Origin: Thalassococcus profundi
GTDB taxonomy: Bacteria; Pseudomonadota; Alphaproteobacteria; Rhodobacterales; Rhodobacteraceae
NCBI RefSeq assembly: GCF_003344785.1
Contig: NZ_QPMK01000005.1
Location: 186,001-250,000, forward strand
Length of the DNA stretch: 64,000 bases
Reading direction: 5' to 3'
Positions within the stretch are counted from its first letter, which is position 1. Each line of letters opens with the position of its first letter. Made by a program: the position numbers and the translations under genes. Positions 8,745-16,993 of this stretch are shown here, one piece after another. The notes beneath the pieces were generated by a model. The model worked only from the letters and a program-made list of their open reading frames with translations. It was not told the origin of the DNA and searched no databases.

Positions 8745-9458
8745 CTACCCCTCAAGCGTCAGCGTCACCCGGTCCCCGGCGAACCAGGTCCGGCCGTATT
8801 CCACCGGCACGCCCTTTGCGTCCACGTTTACGCCGGTCGACCGCAGCAGCGGGTCGCCTTCCTTCAGATGCAGGTGCAGCGCTTGCGTGACGTCCGCCAG
8901 CACGGCGGTCAGCCGGGTCGAGGCGCGGGTGTAGTCCGGCACGCCGGCGCGGGCGAGGACCTCGGTCACGCTGCTGGTCTCCGCCAGGTGCCGGTCGATC
9001 CCCGGAAGACGGTCCAGCGGAAAGACGCTTTCGAAGACCGCGATGGGCGCGTCGTCGGCCAGCGACAGGCCGTGGTAGGCGCAGACCGGATCGCCTTCGG
9101 TCAGCGCCAGGGCCTGCGCCTCGCCGCGCGTGGCTGCGCGGCATTCGATGCTAAGCACGCGCTTCTCCGGCCTGCGCCCCGCGGCCAGGACGTTTTCATG
9201 GAACCGCACCCGGGACCCGATGGGATAATCCGTCGGCGTCGCGGCCACGAAGGCCCCGGCCCCGCGCCGCGTGCGCACCAGCCCCTCCTCGACCAGTTGC
9301 GCGATGGCATGGCGCACCGTGTGCCGGTTCACGCCGAAGCGCCCCGCGAGCTGCGCCTCGGTCGGCAGTTTGTCGCCCGGTGTGTAGCGGCCGTCGGCGA
9401 TCTCGTCCCGCAGCGTCGCGGCGATGGATTTCCACACCGGGGTGCGCCCGCCGGCCAT
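8745..9458 (-). CDS. phnF: GntR/HutC-family regulator of phosphonate metabolism
   Basis: The 237-residue regulator has an N-terminal GntR winged helix (PVWKSIAATLRDEIADGRYT, PGDKLPTEAQLAGRFGVNRH) and a C-terminal UTRA effector domain with 'PDYTRASTRLTAVLADVTQA' and a closing FAGDRVTLTLEG. The ATG at 9458 with GCAGGA upstream is preferred to a TTG six codons earlier. It is divergent from phnG, the usual position of phnF, and probably represses the phnG operon and itself through the operator-like site in between. The effector is not predictable. Confidence 0.88.
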   Translation of the reverse strand: MAGGRTPVWKSIAATLRDEIADGRYTPGDKLPTEAQLAGRFGVNRHTVRHAIAQLVEEGLVRTRRGAGAFVAATPTDYPIGSRVRFHENVLAAGRRPEKRVLSIECRAATRGEAQALALTEGDPVCAYHGLSLADDAPIAVFESVFPLDRLPGIDRHLAETSSVTEVLARAGVPDYTRASTRLTAVLADVTQALHLHLKEGDPLLRSTGVNVDAKGVPVEYGRTWFAGDRVTLTLEG

Positions 9459-9524
9459 GTCCTGCCTGTCACCCAAGTTTTACAAATCTCCGCTGTCCCG
9501 CCCAAGGGAATCTGTTAAGATATG

Positions 9525-9538
9525 TCTAGTTGTATAGA
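9525..9538. promoter_or_regulatory. Candidate PhnF operator between phnF and phnG
   Basis: The sequence TCTAGTTGTATAGA has inverted TCTA and TAGA arms around six bases, and GT/TA steps of the kind bound by GntR/HutC proteins. It is 66 bases from the phnF start and 28 bases before the chosen phnG start. Its presence argues against an upstream ATG at 9522 as the phnG start. Confidence 0.4.
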
Positions 9539-9566
9539 AATCTTGAAAGTTGTCGAGATGAAAGAC

Positions 9567-10013
9567 ATGGCTGACCCCGAGGCACCGCGCAAAGCCTGGA
9601 TGGGCCTGATGGCAAGGGCACCCGAGGGGCGCGTCTCCGCCCTTCTGGACCGTGCCTCCCCGCGTCCCGCCTTCACCTGGCTGCGCGCGCCCGAGGTGGG
9701 CAGCGCCATGGTGCGTGGCCGGGCGGGCGGCACCGGCGCGCCGTTCAATCTGGGTGAAATGACCGTGACGCGCTGCGCGCTGACACTCGACAGCGGCGAG
9801 ACCGGACATGCCTATGTGCAGGGCCGCCGTAAGGCCGATGCCGAGGCCGCGGCGCTGGTCGATGCGCTGATGCAGACGGATGCGGCGGACGATCTGCGCC
9901 GCAAGGTGCTGGACCCGCTGGAGGCCGAAGCCAAGGCCCGCACATCCGCCCGCGCCGCCAAGGCCGCCGCGACGAAGGTCGATTTCTTCACCATGGTCCG
10001 GGGGGACGACTGA
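9567..10013 (+). CDS. phnG: C-P lyase complex subunit PhnG
   Basis: The 148-residue subunit is a core component of the PhnGHIJ complex that forms alpha-D-ribose 1-methylphosphonate 5-triphosphate from ATP and a phosphonate. Recognition rests on 'RKAWMGLMARAPEGRVSALL' followed later by GEMTVTRCALTL and GHAYVQGRRKADAEAAALVD, conserved PhnG segments. ATGs at 9522, 9558 and 9567 are in frame; I chose 9567 because the family usually starts about ten residues before the WMGLLA motif. Its stop overlaps the phnH start. Confidence 0.92.
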   Translation: MADPEAPRKAWMGLMARAPEGRVSALLDRASPRPAFTWLRAPEVGSAMVRGRAGGTGAPFNLGEMTVTRCALTLDSGETGHAYVQGRRKADAEAAALVDALMQTDAADDLRRKVLDPLEAEAKARTSARAAKAAATKVDFFTMVRGDD

Positions 10014-10612
10014 TGCAGGCCAATGCCCTGACCGGCGGTTTCGCCAATCCGCCCGCCGACGCCGCCAACGCCTTTCGCGGCCTCATGGAGGCGATGGCGC
10101 GGCCAGGCACCATCCGGCGCATCGCCGGGGCCACACCGCCCGCGCCGCTCTCTGCCGCGGCGGGGACTGTGCTTCTGACCCTGTGCGACAGCGATACTCC
10201 GGTGCACCTGGCCGGCGGTGCCGACTGCGATGACATGCGGAGCTGGCTGGCATTCCACACCGGTGCGCCGCTCTGCGGGCCGCAGCATTGCCAGTTCGCC
10301 GTCGGCACCTGGGAGGCGCTGCTGCCGCTTTCGGACTATCCCATCGGCACGCCGGACTACCCCGACCGCTCCGCGACGCTGATCGTCGAGGTGCCGGCGC
10401 TGGAAGCAAACGGGGCGACACTCAGCGGGCCGGGTATCAGGGATGAGGCGCGCCTGTCCCTGCCGGACATCGCGGCATTTCAGGACAACGCCGCCCGGTT
10501 TCCGCTGGGGCTCGACTTCGTCTTCACCTGCGGGAACCGGGTCGCGGCCCTTCCCAGATCGACGCGGGTGGGCGCGAGCAATGATGCGGCCGCGCAAGAG
10601 GAGGCACGCTGA
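10013..10612 (+). CDS. phnH: C-P lyase complex subunit PhnH
   Basis: The 199-residue subunit belongs to the PhnGHIJ core complex. Family features include 'GGFANPPADAANAFRGLMEA' with MARPGTI near the N-terminus, 'LTLCDSDTPVHLAGG', and the C-terminal FPLGLDFVFTCGNRVAALPRST, all typical of PhnH. It overlaps phnG at its start and phnI at its end by one base each (TGATG), indicating tight translational coupling and near-equal expression of the subunits. Confidence 0.95.
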   Translation: MQANALTGGFANPPADAANAFRGLMEAMARPGTIRRIAGATPPAPLSAAAGTVLLTLCDSDTPVHLAGGADCDDMRSWLAFHTGAPLCGPQHCQFAVGTWEALLPLSDYPIGTPDYPDRSATLIVEVPALEANGATLSGPGIRDEARLSLPDIAAFQDNAARFPLGLDFVFTCGNRVAALPRSTRVGASNDAAAQEEAR

Positions 10613-11700
10613 TGTATGTTGCCGTCAAAGGGGGCGAACGCGCGATCAACAACGCCCATGCCTGGCTGGCCGAGGAGCGCCGAGGCGATCCCTCCGTCGC
10701 GGAGCTTTCCGTGGCGCAGATCCGCGAACAGCTGAGCCTGGCCGTGAACCGGGTGATGGCCGAAGGCTCGCTCTACGATCCGGACCTTGCGGCGCTGGCG
10801 ATCAAGCAGGCGCGCGGCGACCTGATCGAGGCGATCTTCCTGGTCCGCGCCTACCGCACGACCCTGCCCCGGTTCGGCGCCTCACGCCCGGTCGACACCG
10901 CCGCGATGGCTTGCGACAGGCGCATCTCGGCCACGTTCAAGGACCTGCCCGGCGGTCAGGTGTTGGGGCCGACCTTCGACTACACCCACCGCCTGCTCGA
11001 TTTCAAACTGGCCGCCGAGGGCGAGGCTCCGAACGCGCCCGAACGCGACACCACGGCAGAGCCGGTGCCCCACGTGACCGGCTTCCTGAACCGCGAAGGC
11101 CTGATCGAACAGGCGCCGCAGGACGACACCACGCCACCCGACCTGACCCGGGAGCCGCTGGAACTGCCCGCCGACCGCGCCCTGCGCCTTCAGGCGCTGA
11201 CCCGCGCGGACGAAGGCTTTACCCTGTCGATGGCCTATTCCACCCAGCGCGGCTATGCCCGTAACCATGCCTTCGTGGGCGAACTGCGCATCGGCACCGT
11301 GCCGGTCGAGATGGAGATCCCCGAGCTGGGCTTTGCCATCGAGATCGGCGAGATGGTCCTGACCGAATGCGAGACGGTGAACCAGTTCAAGGGGTCGAAG
11401 ACCGAACCGCCGCAGTTCACGCGCGGCTACGGGCTGGTCTTCGGGCAGACCGAGCGCAAGGCGATCTCGATGGCACTCGTGGACCGGGCGTTGCGCTGGG
11501 AAGAGCTTGGCGAGGACAACGTCGGCGCTCCGGCGCAGGACGCGGAATTCGTGCTGTATCATTCGGACAACATCCAGGCGACCGGGTTCCTCGAACATAT
11601 CAAGCTGCCGCATTACGTGGATTTCCAGTCCGAACTCGAACTTGTCCGCAAGCTGCGCCGCGAGGTCGAGGCGTCGGACCGTCGGGAGGCCGCGGAATGA
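10612..11700 (+). CDS. phnI: C-P lyase complex subunit PhnI (nucleosidase component)
   Basis: The 362-residue PhnI catalyses displacement of the nucleobase from a nucleoside triphosphate by the phosphonate, assisted by PhnG, PhnH and PhnL. Recognition comes from MYVAVKGGERAINNAHAWLA at the N-terminus, 'LAVNRVMAEGSLYDPDLAAL' and the C-terminal 'SDNIQATGFLEHIKLPHYVD'. The length is usual for the family. The gene overlaps phnJ by the four bases ATGA. Confidence 0.96.
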   Translation: MYVAVKGGERAINNAHAWLAEERRGDPSVAELSVAQIREQLSLAVNRVMAEGSLYDPDLAALAIKQARGDLIEAIFLVRAYRTTLPRFGASRPVDTAAMACDRRISATFKDLPGGQVLGPTFDYTHRLLDFKLAAEGEAPNAPERDTTAEPVPHVTGFLNREGLIEQAPQDDTTPPDLTREPLELPADRALRLQALTRADEGFTLSMAYSTQRGYARNHAFVGELRIGTVPVEMEIPELGFAIEIGEMVLTECETVNQFKGSKTEPPQFTRGYGLVFGQTERKAISMALVDRALRWEELGEDNVGAPAQDAEFVLYHSDNIQATGFLEHIKLPHYVDFQSELELVRKLRREVEASDRREAAE

Positions 11701-12548
11701 GCGACTACAACTTCGCCTATCTCGACGAACAGACCAAGCGGATGATCCGGCGCGCCATCCTCAAGGGGTTGGCGATCCCCGGCTACCAGGTGCCCTTCGC
11801 CAGCCGCGAAATGCCCATGCCCTACGGCTGGGGCACCGGCGGCGTGCAGGTCTCGGCGGCGGTGCTCACCCCCGAGGACCGCTTCAAGGTGATCGACCAG
11901 GGTGCCGACGACACCACCAACGCCGTGTCGATCCGCAGCTTCTTCGAACGCACCGCGGGCGTCGCCACCACGACCCGGACCCACGAGGCCACAGTGATCC
12001 AGACCCGCCACCGCATCCCCGAGGCGCCGCTGGCCGAAGGGCAGATCCTCGTCTACCAGGTGCCGATCCCCGAACCCCTGCGCTTTCTGGAGCCGCGCGA
12101 AAGCGAGACGCGCAAGATGCACAGTCTCGAGGAATACGGGCTGATGCATGTGAAGCTCTACGAGGACATCTCGCGGCACGGGCACATCGCCACCTCCTAC
12201 GCCTATCCCGTCAAGGTGGAGGCACGGTATGTCATGGATCCGTCGCCGATCCCGAAATTTGACAACCCCAAGCTGTCCGATTGTCCCGCCATCCAGCTCT
12301 TCGGCGCGGGCCGCGAACAGCGCATCTATGCCCTGCCTCCCTTTACGCGGGTCGTGAGCCTCGATTTCGAGGATCATCCGTTCGAGCCGTCCAAGGCGGA
12401 CCATTCCTGCGGGCTTTGCGACGCCGCGGACAGCTATCTCGACGAGGTGATCGTGGACGATGCGGGCGGGCGGATGTTCGTCTGTTCCGACACCGACTAT
12501 TGCGAGGCGCGCCAGGCGGCCGGCCATCGCGGAAAGGATGCGGCATGA
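11697..12548 (+). CDS. phnJ: Alpha-D-ribose 1-methylphosphonate 5-phosphate C-P lyase (radical SAM)
   Basis: The 283-residue PhnJ breaks the C-P bond by radical SAM chemistry, giving methane (or another alkane) and ribose cyclic phosphate. Four conserved cysteines are seen as C238 and C241 (SCGLC), C263 and C269 (VCSDTDYC); this spacing matches the set known in Escherichia coli PhnJ. The N-terminal glycine-rich stretch GYQVPFASREMPMPYGWGTG is also conserved. The start is fixed by the ATGA overlap with phnI, and the gene ends in an ATGA overlap with phnK. Confidence 0.96.
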   Translation: MSDYNFAYLDEQTKRMIRRAILKGLAIPGYQVPFASREMPMPYGWGTGGVQVSAAVLTPEDRFKVIDQGADDTTNAVSIRSFFERTAGVATTTRTHEATVIQTRHRIPEAPLAEGQILVYQVPIPEPLRFLEPRESETRKMHSLEEYGLMHVKLYEDISRHGHIATSYAYPVKVEARYVMDPSPIPKFDNPKLSDCPAIQLFGAGREQRIYALPPFTRVVSLDFEDHPFEPSKADHSCGLCDAADSYLDEVIVDDAGGRMFVCSDTDYCEARQAAGHRGKDAA

Positions 12549-13315
12549 CCCCCCTTCTCTCGGTCCAGAGCATCACCAAGCGGTACGGCGCGCACATCGG
12601 CTGCGCCGAGGTGTCCTTCGACCTCTATCCCGGCGAAGTCATGGGCATCGTGGGCGAGTCGGGCTCGGGCAAATCCACGCTGCTCAACTGCATGGCCGGT
12701 CATCTGGCACCGGACGCGGGGACTGTGATCTTCGACACCCGCACGGACGGTCCCCGCGACACCGTCACGATGAGCGAACCCGAGCGCCGGATGCTGGGCC
12801 GCACCGACTGGGCCTTCGTTCACCAGCATGCCCGCGACGGGCTGCGCATGGGTGTCAGCGCCGGCGGCAACGTGGGCGAGCGGCTGATGGCCGTGGGCGC
12901 GCGCCATTACGGCGACATCCGCGACAAGGCCGTGGACTGGCTCGACCGGGTCGAGATCGCCGCGGATCGGGTCGACGACCGCCCCACCACCTTTTCCGGC
13001 GGCATGCAGCAGCGGCTGCAGATCGCGCGCAACCTCGTCACCGGGCCGCGGCTGGTGTTCATGGACGAACCCACCGGCGGGCTGGATGTCAGCGTGCAGG
13101 CGCGGCTCCTTGACCTGCTGCGCGGGCTGGTGCGCGACATGGGCCTGTCGGCGATCATCGTCACGCATGACCTTGCGGTGGTCCGGCTGCTGGCCGACCG
13201 GCTGATGGTGATGAAGGACGGGCACGTGGTGGAAAGCGGCCTGACCGACCAGGTGCTCGACGATCCGCAACATGCCTATACCCAGCTTCTCGTCAGCTCC
13301 GTCCTGCAGGTGTGA
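12545..13315 (+). CDS. phnK: C-P lyase ABC-type ATPase subunit PhnK
   Basis: The 256-residue ATPase has Walker A GESGSGKST, the signature FSGGMQQRLQIARNL and Walker B LVFMDEPTGGLD. Despite its ABC fold it is not a transporter subunit: PhnK is known to bind the C-P lyase core complex at PhnJ. The long insert after Walker A (DTRTDGPRDTVTMSEPERRM) and FVHQHARDGLRMGVSAGGNV are PhnK features. It overlaps phnJ by four bases and is followed four bases later by phnL. Confidence 0.94.
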   Translation: MTPLLSVQSITKRYGAHIGCAEVSFDLYPGEVMGIVGESGSGKSTLLNCMAGHLAPDAGTVIFDTRTDGPRDTVTMSEPERRMLGRTDWAFVHQHARDGLRMGVSAGGNVGERLMAVGARHYGDIRDKAVDWLDRVEIAADRVDDRPTTFSGGMQQRLQIARNLVTGPRLVFMDEPTGGLDVSVQARLLDLLRGLVRDMGLSAIIVTHDLAVVRLLADRLMVMKDGHVVESGLTDQVLDDPQHAYTQLLVSSVLQV

Positions 13316-13319
13316 GACC

Positions 13320-14003
13320 ATGATTACCCTTTCAGACGTGTCCAAGACCTTCACCCTGCACAACCAGGGCAGTGCCGTGATCGAGGTGCTGACCGGCGTC
13401 GACCTGGCGGTGGCTTCCGGTGAATGCGTGGCCCTGACCGGCGCATCCGGGGCCGGAAAATCCACGCTGATGCGGATGATCTACGGCAACTACCGGGCGC
13501 AATCCGGCGCGATCCGGGTCGGCGGCACCGACCTGGTGCAGGCAGAACCGCGCGAGATCATCCGTATCCGCCGCGAGACGCTGGGATATGTCAGCCAGTT
13601 CCTGCGCGTCGTGCCGCGGGTGCCAACGCTCGACGTGGTGGCCGAGCCGCTGCGCGTCGTGGGCGTGCCGCAGGACGAGGCACAGGCCCGCGCCCGGGCG
13701 CTGCTTTCGCAGCTCAATATCCCCGAGCGGCTCTGGTCGCTGTCGCCCACCACTTTCTCGGGCGGCGAACAGCAGCGGGTCAATATCGCGCGCGGCTTTG
13801 CCCATGCCTATCCCGCCATGCTGCTGGACGAACCCACCGCCAGCCTCGATGCCGCCAACCGCGAGGTGGTGCTGTCGCTGATCGAAGAGGCCAAGGCCCG
13901 CGGCGCTGCCATTGTCGGCATCTTCCACGACGAGGCCGCGCGCGCCCGCGTCTGCGACCGAGAGGTCGATGTCAGCCGCTTCACCCCGGCGCGCGCGGCA
14001 TGA
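13320..14003 (+). CDS. phnL: C-P lyase ABC-type ATPase subunit PhnL
   Basis: The 227-residue ATPase has Walker A GASGAGKST, the signature FSGGEQQRVNIARGF and Walker B AMLLDEPTASLD. The segment YGNYRAQSGAIRVGG and the C-terminal HDEAARARVCDREVDV are typical of PhnL. PhnL is known to be required for formation of the ribose 1-methylphosphonate triphosphate intermediate and to associate with the complex together with PhnK. Its stop overlaps the start of phnN by four bases. Confidence 0.93.
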   Translation: MITLSDVSKTFTLHNQGSAVIEVLTGVDLAVASGECVALTGASGAGKSTLMRMIYGNYRAQSGAIRVGGTDLVQAEPREIIRIRRETLGYVSQFLRVVPRVPTLDVVAEPLRVVGVPQDEAQARARALLSQLNIPERLWSLSPTTFSGGEQQRVNIARGFAHAYPAMLLDEPTASLDAANREVVLSLIEEAKARGAAIVGIFHDEAARARVCDREVDVSRFTPARAA

Positions 14004-14545
14004 TGCCCGGGCGGCTCATCGCCGTGGTCGGCCCGTCCGGCGTCGGCAAGGACAGCGTGATGTCCGGGCTCGTGGCCGCGCAGCCGTCGATGCGGCTGGT
14101 CCGCCGGACCATCACCCGCGCGCCGGACCTCGAGGGCGAGGACTACGAGGCCGTCACCCCCGATGCCTTCGTCGCGGCTGTCCGCGACGGTGCCTTCTGC
14201 CTGCATTGGGACGCGCACGGGTTGCGTTACGGCATCCCCGCCGACGTGCCGGACGACCTGCGCTCCGGTCGCGACTGCCTCGCCAACCTGTCCCGCGGCG
14301 CGCTTTTGCAGGCCCAAGCGGTCTTTCCCCGGCTCATCGTGCTCAACATCACCGCGTCGCCAACGGTGCTTGCCCACCGTTTGACCGGGCGTGGCCGGGA
14401 AACCGATGCCGAGATTTCGGCGCGGCTGGCGCAAGCCGGCAAGCCCTTGCCCGAGGGTCTGGACGTCGTCACCCTGGCCAACGACGGCGCTCTCGGTGAA
14501 ACGGTCGCGCAGGCGCTCGACGCGCTGCAACCGGCAAGAGTGTAG
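14000..14545 (+). CDS. phnN: Ribose 1,5-bisphosphate phosphokinase PhnN
   Basis: The 181-residue kinase has a P-loop VVGPSGVGKDS near the N-terminus and a guanylate-kinase-like lid (RLVRRTITRAPDLEGEDYEA). PhnN converts ribose 1,5-bisphosphate, a product of the C-P lyase route, to PRPP, feeding carbon into nucleotide synthesis. Two adjacent ATGs (14000 and 14003) are possible; the first gives an ATGA overlap with phnL. The usual length of the family is about 180-195 residues. Confidence 0.93.
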   Translation: MMPGRLIAVVGPSGVGKDSVMSGLVAAQPSMRLVRRTITRAPDLEGEDYEAVTPDAFVAAVRDGAFCLHWDAHGLRYGIPADVPDDLRSGRDCLANLSRGALLQAQAVFPRLIVLNITASPTVLAHRLTGRGRETDAEISARLAQAGKPLPEGLDVVTLANDGALGETVAQALDALQPARV

Positions 14546-14547
14546 CG

Positions 14548-14688
14548 ATGCTGGGCCTGGAAAAGCCCCTGTGCCCGCTGTCCGGTCCGGGCCGCACAGA
14601 CCAGAAAGACGCGTCCGACCGGGTCCGCGTCGACCACCTTTCGGGGACCGCTGGTCAGCATAGACCGAAATGCAATACGAGTGACTGA
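14548..14688 (+). CDS. Possible small ORF filling the gap between phnN and phnM
   Basis: A 46-codon frame starts with ATG two bases after the phnN stop and ends one base before the phnM ATG. The product (MLGLEKPLCPLSGPGRTDQK and so on, ending in CNTSD) has two cysteines and no signal or membrane segment. I recognise no family and see no strong ribosome binding site, so chance is a real possibility. The exact fit to the gap is the only reason to list it. Confidence 0.2.
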   Translation: MLGLEKPLCPLSGPGRTDQKDASDRVRVDHLSGTAGQHRPKCNTSD

Positions 14689-14689
14689 C

Positions 14690-15883
14690 ATGAACTCTCC
14701 CTTCGCCCCCACCGATCTCACGGACGCCCGTGACGGAGCCTTGTCAGAGCCCCTGACACTCGCCAACGCGCGCCTCGTCCTGCCCGACACCGTCCTGCGC
14801 GGGCGGATCACGCTCGTCGACGGCCGCATCGCGGCTATCGAGGACGGCGATGGCGTTCCGCCTGGCGCGGTCGACTGCGGCGGCGATTACGTCATGCCCG
14901 GCCTGGTGGAGCTGCACACCGACAACCTCGAACGCCATATCGAACCGCGTCCCGAGGTCGGCTGGCCGCATCTGCCCGCGCTGCTGGCGCATGACGCGGA
15001 ACTGGCCTCGACCGGCATCACGACGGTGTTCGACGCGCTTCGGGTGGGGTCGATCCACACCGGAAAGGCGGGCTACGGCGCCTATGCCCGCAACCTCGCC
15101 AACGAACTGCTCGAGGCGCGGGCGGCGGGTCACCTCAAGATCAGCCACTTCCTGCACCTGCGCGCCGAGATCTGTTCGGAAACGCTGCTTGAGGAAATGG
15201 CCGCCTTCGGGCCCGAGGACCGGGTGGGCATCGTCAGCCTGATGGACCACACCCCCGGCCAGCGGCAGTTCCGCGACCTCACCTCACTCAAGGCCTATGT
15301 GGCCAAGAAACGCGGCATGAACGACATCGAATTCGCCGAGCACGTGGCCAATCTCAAGCAGCTCCATGCCCGGTACGGTGCGGCGCATGAAAAGGGCGCC
15401 GTGGCCGAGGCCCGCCGCTACGGCGCAGTTCTGGCCAGCCACGACGATACCACCGCCGACCAGGTCGAGGTCTCGGCCCGCAACGGCGTCGGTTTCGCGG
15501 AATTCCCCACCACGCGCGAGGCCGCCTCGGCCTGCCGCGCGCACGGGATCGCGGTGATGATGGGCGCGCCGAACCTGATCCGCGGCGGTTCTCATTCCGG
15601 CAACGTCGCCGCGCGGGAACTGGCAGAGGCGCAGCTGATGCAGATTGTCTCGTCCGACTACGTGCCGGCCGCCCTGCTTCTGTCGGCCTTCCAACTCGCT
15701 GACATCTGGGAGAACCTGCCGATGGCCGTCGCCTGCGTCACCCGCAACCCGGCCCGGGCGGCAGGTCTGGAGGATCGCGGCAGTCTCGAGACCGGCCTGC
15801 GCGGCGACCTGATCCGGGTCAGGCCGGCGGGAAAGACCCCGCTGCTGCGCGGGGTCTGGAGCCGGGGCGAACGCGTCGCCTGA
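14690..15883 (+). CDS. phnM: Alpha-D-ribose 1-methylphosphonate 5-triphosphate diphosphatase
   Basis: The 397-residue amidohydrolase-superfamily enzyme removes pyrophosphate from the triphosphate made by PhnGHI before PhnJ acts. Metal-binding and active-site segments include 'DYVMPGLVELHTDNLERHIE', 'DRVGIVSLMDHTPGQRQFRD', ASHDDTT and 'GAPNLIRGGSHSGN', all standard in PhnM. A GTG at 14681 in the same frame is an alternative start; neither has a strong ribosome binding site. It is separated from phnN by 144 bases, the only loose junction in the catalytic operon. Confidence 0.95.
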   Translation: MNSPFAPTDLTDARDGALSEPLTLANARLVLPDTVLRGRITLVDGRIAAIEDGDGVPPGAVDCGGDYVMPGLVELHTDNLERHIEPRPEVGWPHLPALLAHDAELASTGITTVFDALRVGSIHTGKAGYGAYARNLANELLEARAAGHLKISHFLHLRAEICSETLLEEMAAFGPEDRVGIVSLMDHTPGQRQFRDLTSLKAYVAKKRGMNDIEFAEHVANLKQLHARYGAAHEKGAVAEARRYGAVLASHDDTTADQVEVSARNGVGFAEFPTTREAASACRAHGIAVMMGAPNLIRGGSHSGNVAARELAEAQLMQIVSSDYVPAALLLSAFQLADIWENLPMAVACVTRNPARAAGLEDRGSLETGLRGDLIRVRPAGKTPLLRGVWSRGERVA

Positions 15884-15913
15884 GCGGAGCACCTCGGCCT
15901 TCTTGTCGTCGCT

Positions 15914-15931
15914 CGCTCCGGCACCGGAGCG
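15914..15931. terminator. Stem-loop between convergent phnM and LysR genes
   Basis: CGCTCCG pairs with CGGAGCG around GCAC in the 50-base gap between two converging stop codons. There is no T run, so efficient rho-independent termination is uncertain. Its position suits a shared transcription end. Confidence 0.4.
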
Positions 15932-15933
15932 GC

Positions 15934-16836
15934 TCAGGCGAAGAACGCCTTGCTGTGCGTCGCGATATGTTCGACGAACAGCCGCACCTTGGGGTCCTGC
16001 AACTTCTTGTGCGGGTAGAGGCAGCCAAAGATCGTCGACACTGGCGGCGTGTCGGGCAGAACCTCGACCAGCCGTCCGCTCTCCAGATGCGCGCGCACGT
16101 CGAAGCGCGGCTTGTTGACGATACCCTTGCCCGCCAGCGCCCAGTCCGTGAGAACGTCGCCATCGTCCGCATCGAACTTGCCCCGCACCTCGAGCTTGCG
16201 CGGTCCCATGTCGGTCTTCAGCACCCAGAAATACTCCGGCGACCGCGGATAGCGCAGCAACAGGCAGTTGTGGTCGCCGCGCAGCAGATCGTCGGGAACC
16301 TCGGGAACGCCGTGCTGCGACAGGAACGCGGGCGCGGCACAAAGCACCCGGTCGCAATCGGCGAACTTGCGCAGGGCCATGGTGGAATCGCTCGGCTCGC
16401 CGATGAAGAACGCGATGTCCAGACCGTCGGTCAGAAGGTCGACCTTGCGGTCCGACAGGCGCATGCGAATCTCCGTATCGGGATAGGTTTCGGAAAAGTC
16501 CGGCACCAGCGGCGCCACGATCCGCCGCCCGACCCCCAGCGGAGCGGTCACCCGGATCGCCCCGCGCGGTGTTCGCGAGAAACTGGCGACCCGTGCCTCG
16601 GCATTCTCCATCGCCGCGAGAACCGCCTTCGCCTCGTCGTAGAAGACCTGCCCGGCTTCGGTGGGCGTCATCGACCGCGTGGTCCGGTTGAAAAGCCGCA
16701 CGCCAAGGTGTTTCTCCAGCTCTTTCAGCCGCTTGCTCGCCACCGCCGGGGTCAGCCGCAGATCGCGCCCGCCCGAGGTAATGCTGCCCAGTTCCATGAC
16801 CCGGACAAAGACGTGAAGGCTTTCGATATAGGACAT
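15934..16836 (-). CDS. LysR-family regulator, probably of the xanthine dehydrogenase operon
   Basis: The 300-residue protein starts MSYIESLHVFVRVMELGSIT and shows the LysR winged helix (RLTPAVASKRLKELEKHLGV, RLFNRTTRS) followed by an effector-binding domain with GAIRVTAPLGVGRR and a closing DPKVRLFVEHIATHSKAFFA. It is divergent from xdhA with a perfect inverted repeat in the shared 157-base promoter region. A purine or its breakdown product is the likely co-inducer, inferred from the neighbouring genes. Confidence 0.88.
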   Translation of the reverse strand: MSYIESLHVFVRVMELGSITSGGRDLRLTPAVASKRLKELEKHLGVRLFNRTTRSMTPTEAGQVFYDEAKAVLAAMENAEARVASFSRTPRGAIRVTAPLGVGRRIVAPLVPDFSETYPDTEIRMRLSDRKVDLLTDGLDIAFFIGEPSDSTMALRKFADCDRVLCAAPAFLSQHGVPEVPDDLLRGDHNCLLLRYPRSPEYFWVLKTDMGPRKLEVRGKFDADDGDVLTDWALAGKGIVNKPRFDVRAHLESGRLVEVLPDTPPVSTIFGCLYPHKKLQDPKVRLFVEHIATHSKAFFA

Positions 16837-16882
16837 GCTGCGACTCCCAAGGCCGATGGAGCATGCAGCGCCAAGCGGATAT

Positions 16883-16901
16883 TTTCAACGATCCGTTGAA
16901 A
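16883..16901. promoter_or_regulatory. Candidate LysR operator between the regulator and xdhA
   Basis: TTTCAACG and CGTTGAAA form a perfect 8-bp inverted repeat around ATC. The site is 47 bases from the LysR start and 93 bases from the xdhA start, where a LysR protein controlling both genes would bind. A similar half (TTTACAACG) follows at 16912-16920. Confidence 0.55.
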
Positions 16902-16993
16902 GAATTTGCCGTTTACAACGATTTTCGACTTCAATTCTTGGTCCTATGGTTTCCCCACGGTCAGTCGCCAGGACCGTGCAGGAGGAGGACACC

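Noticed and set aside
9493-9518. CTGTCCC and CTGTTAA as a Pho box upstream of phnG
   Set aside because: The units are 19 bases apart, not 11 or 22, and the position between does not resemble a third unit.
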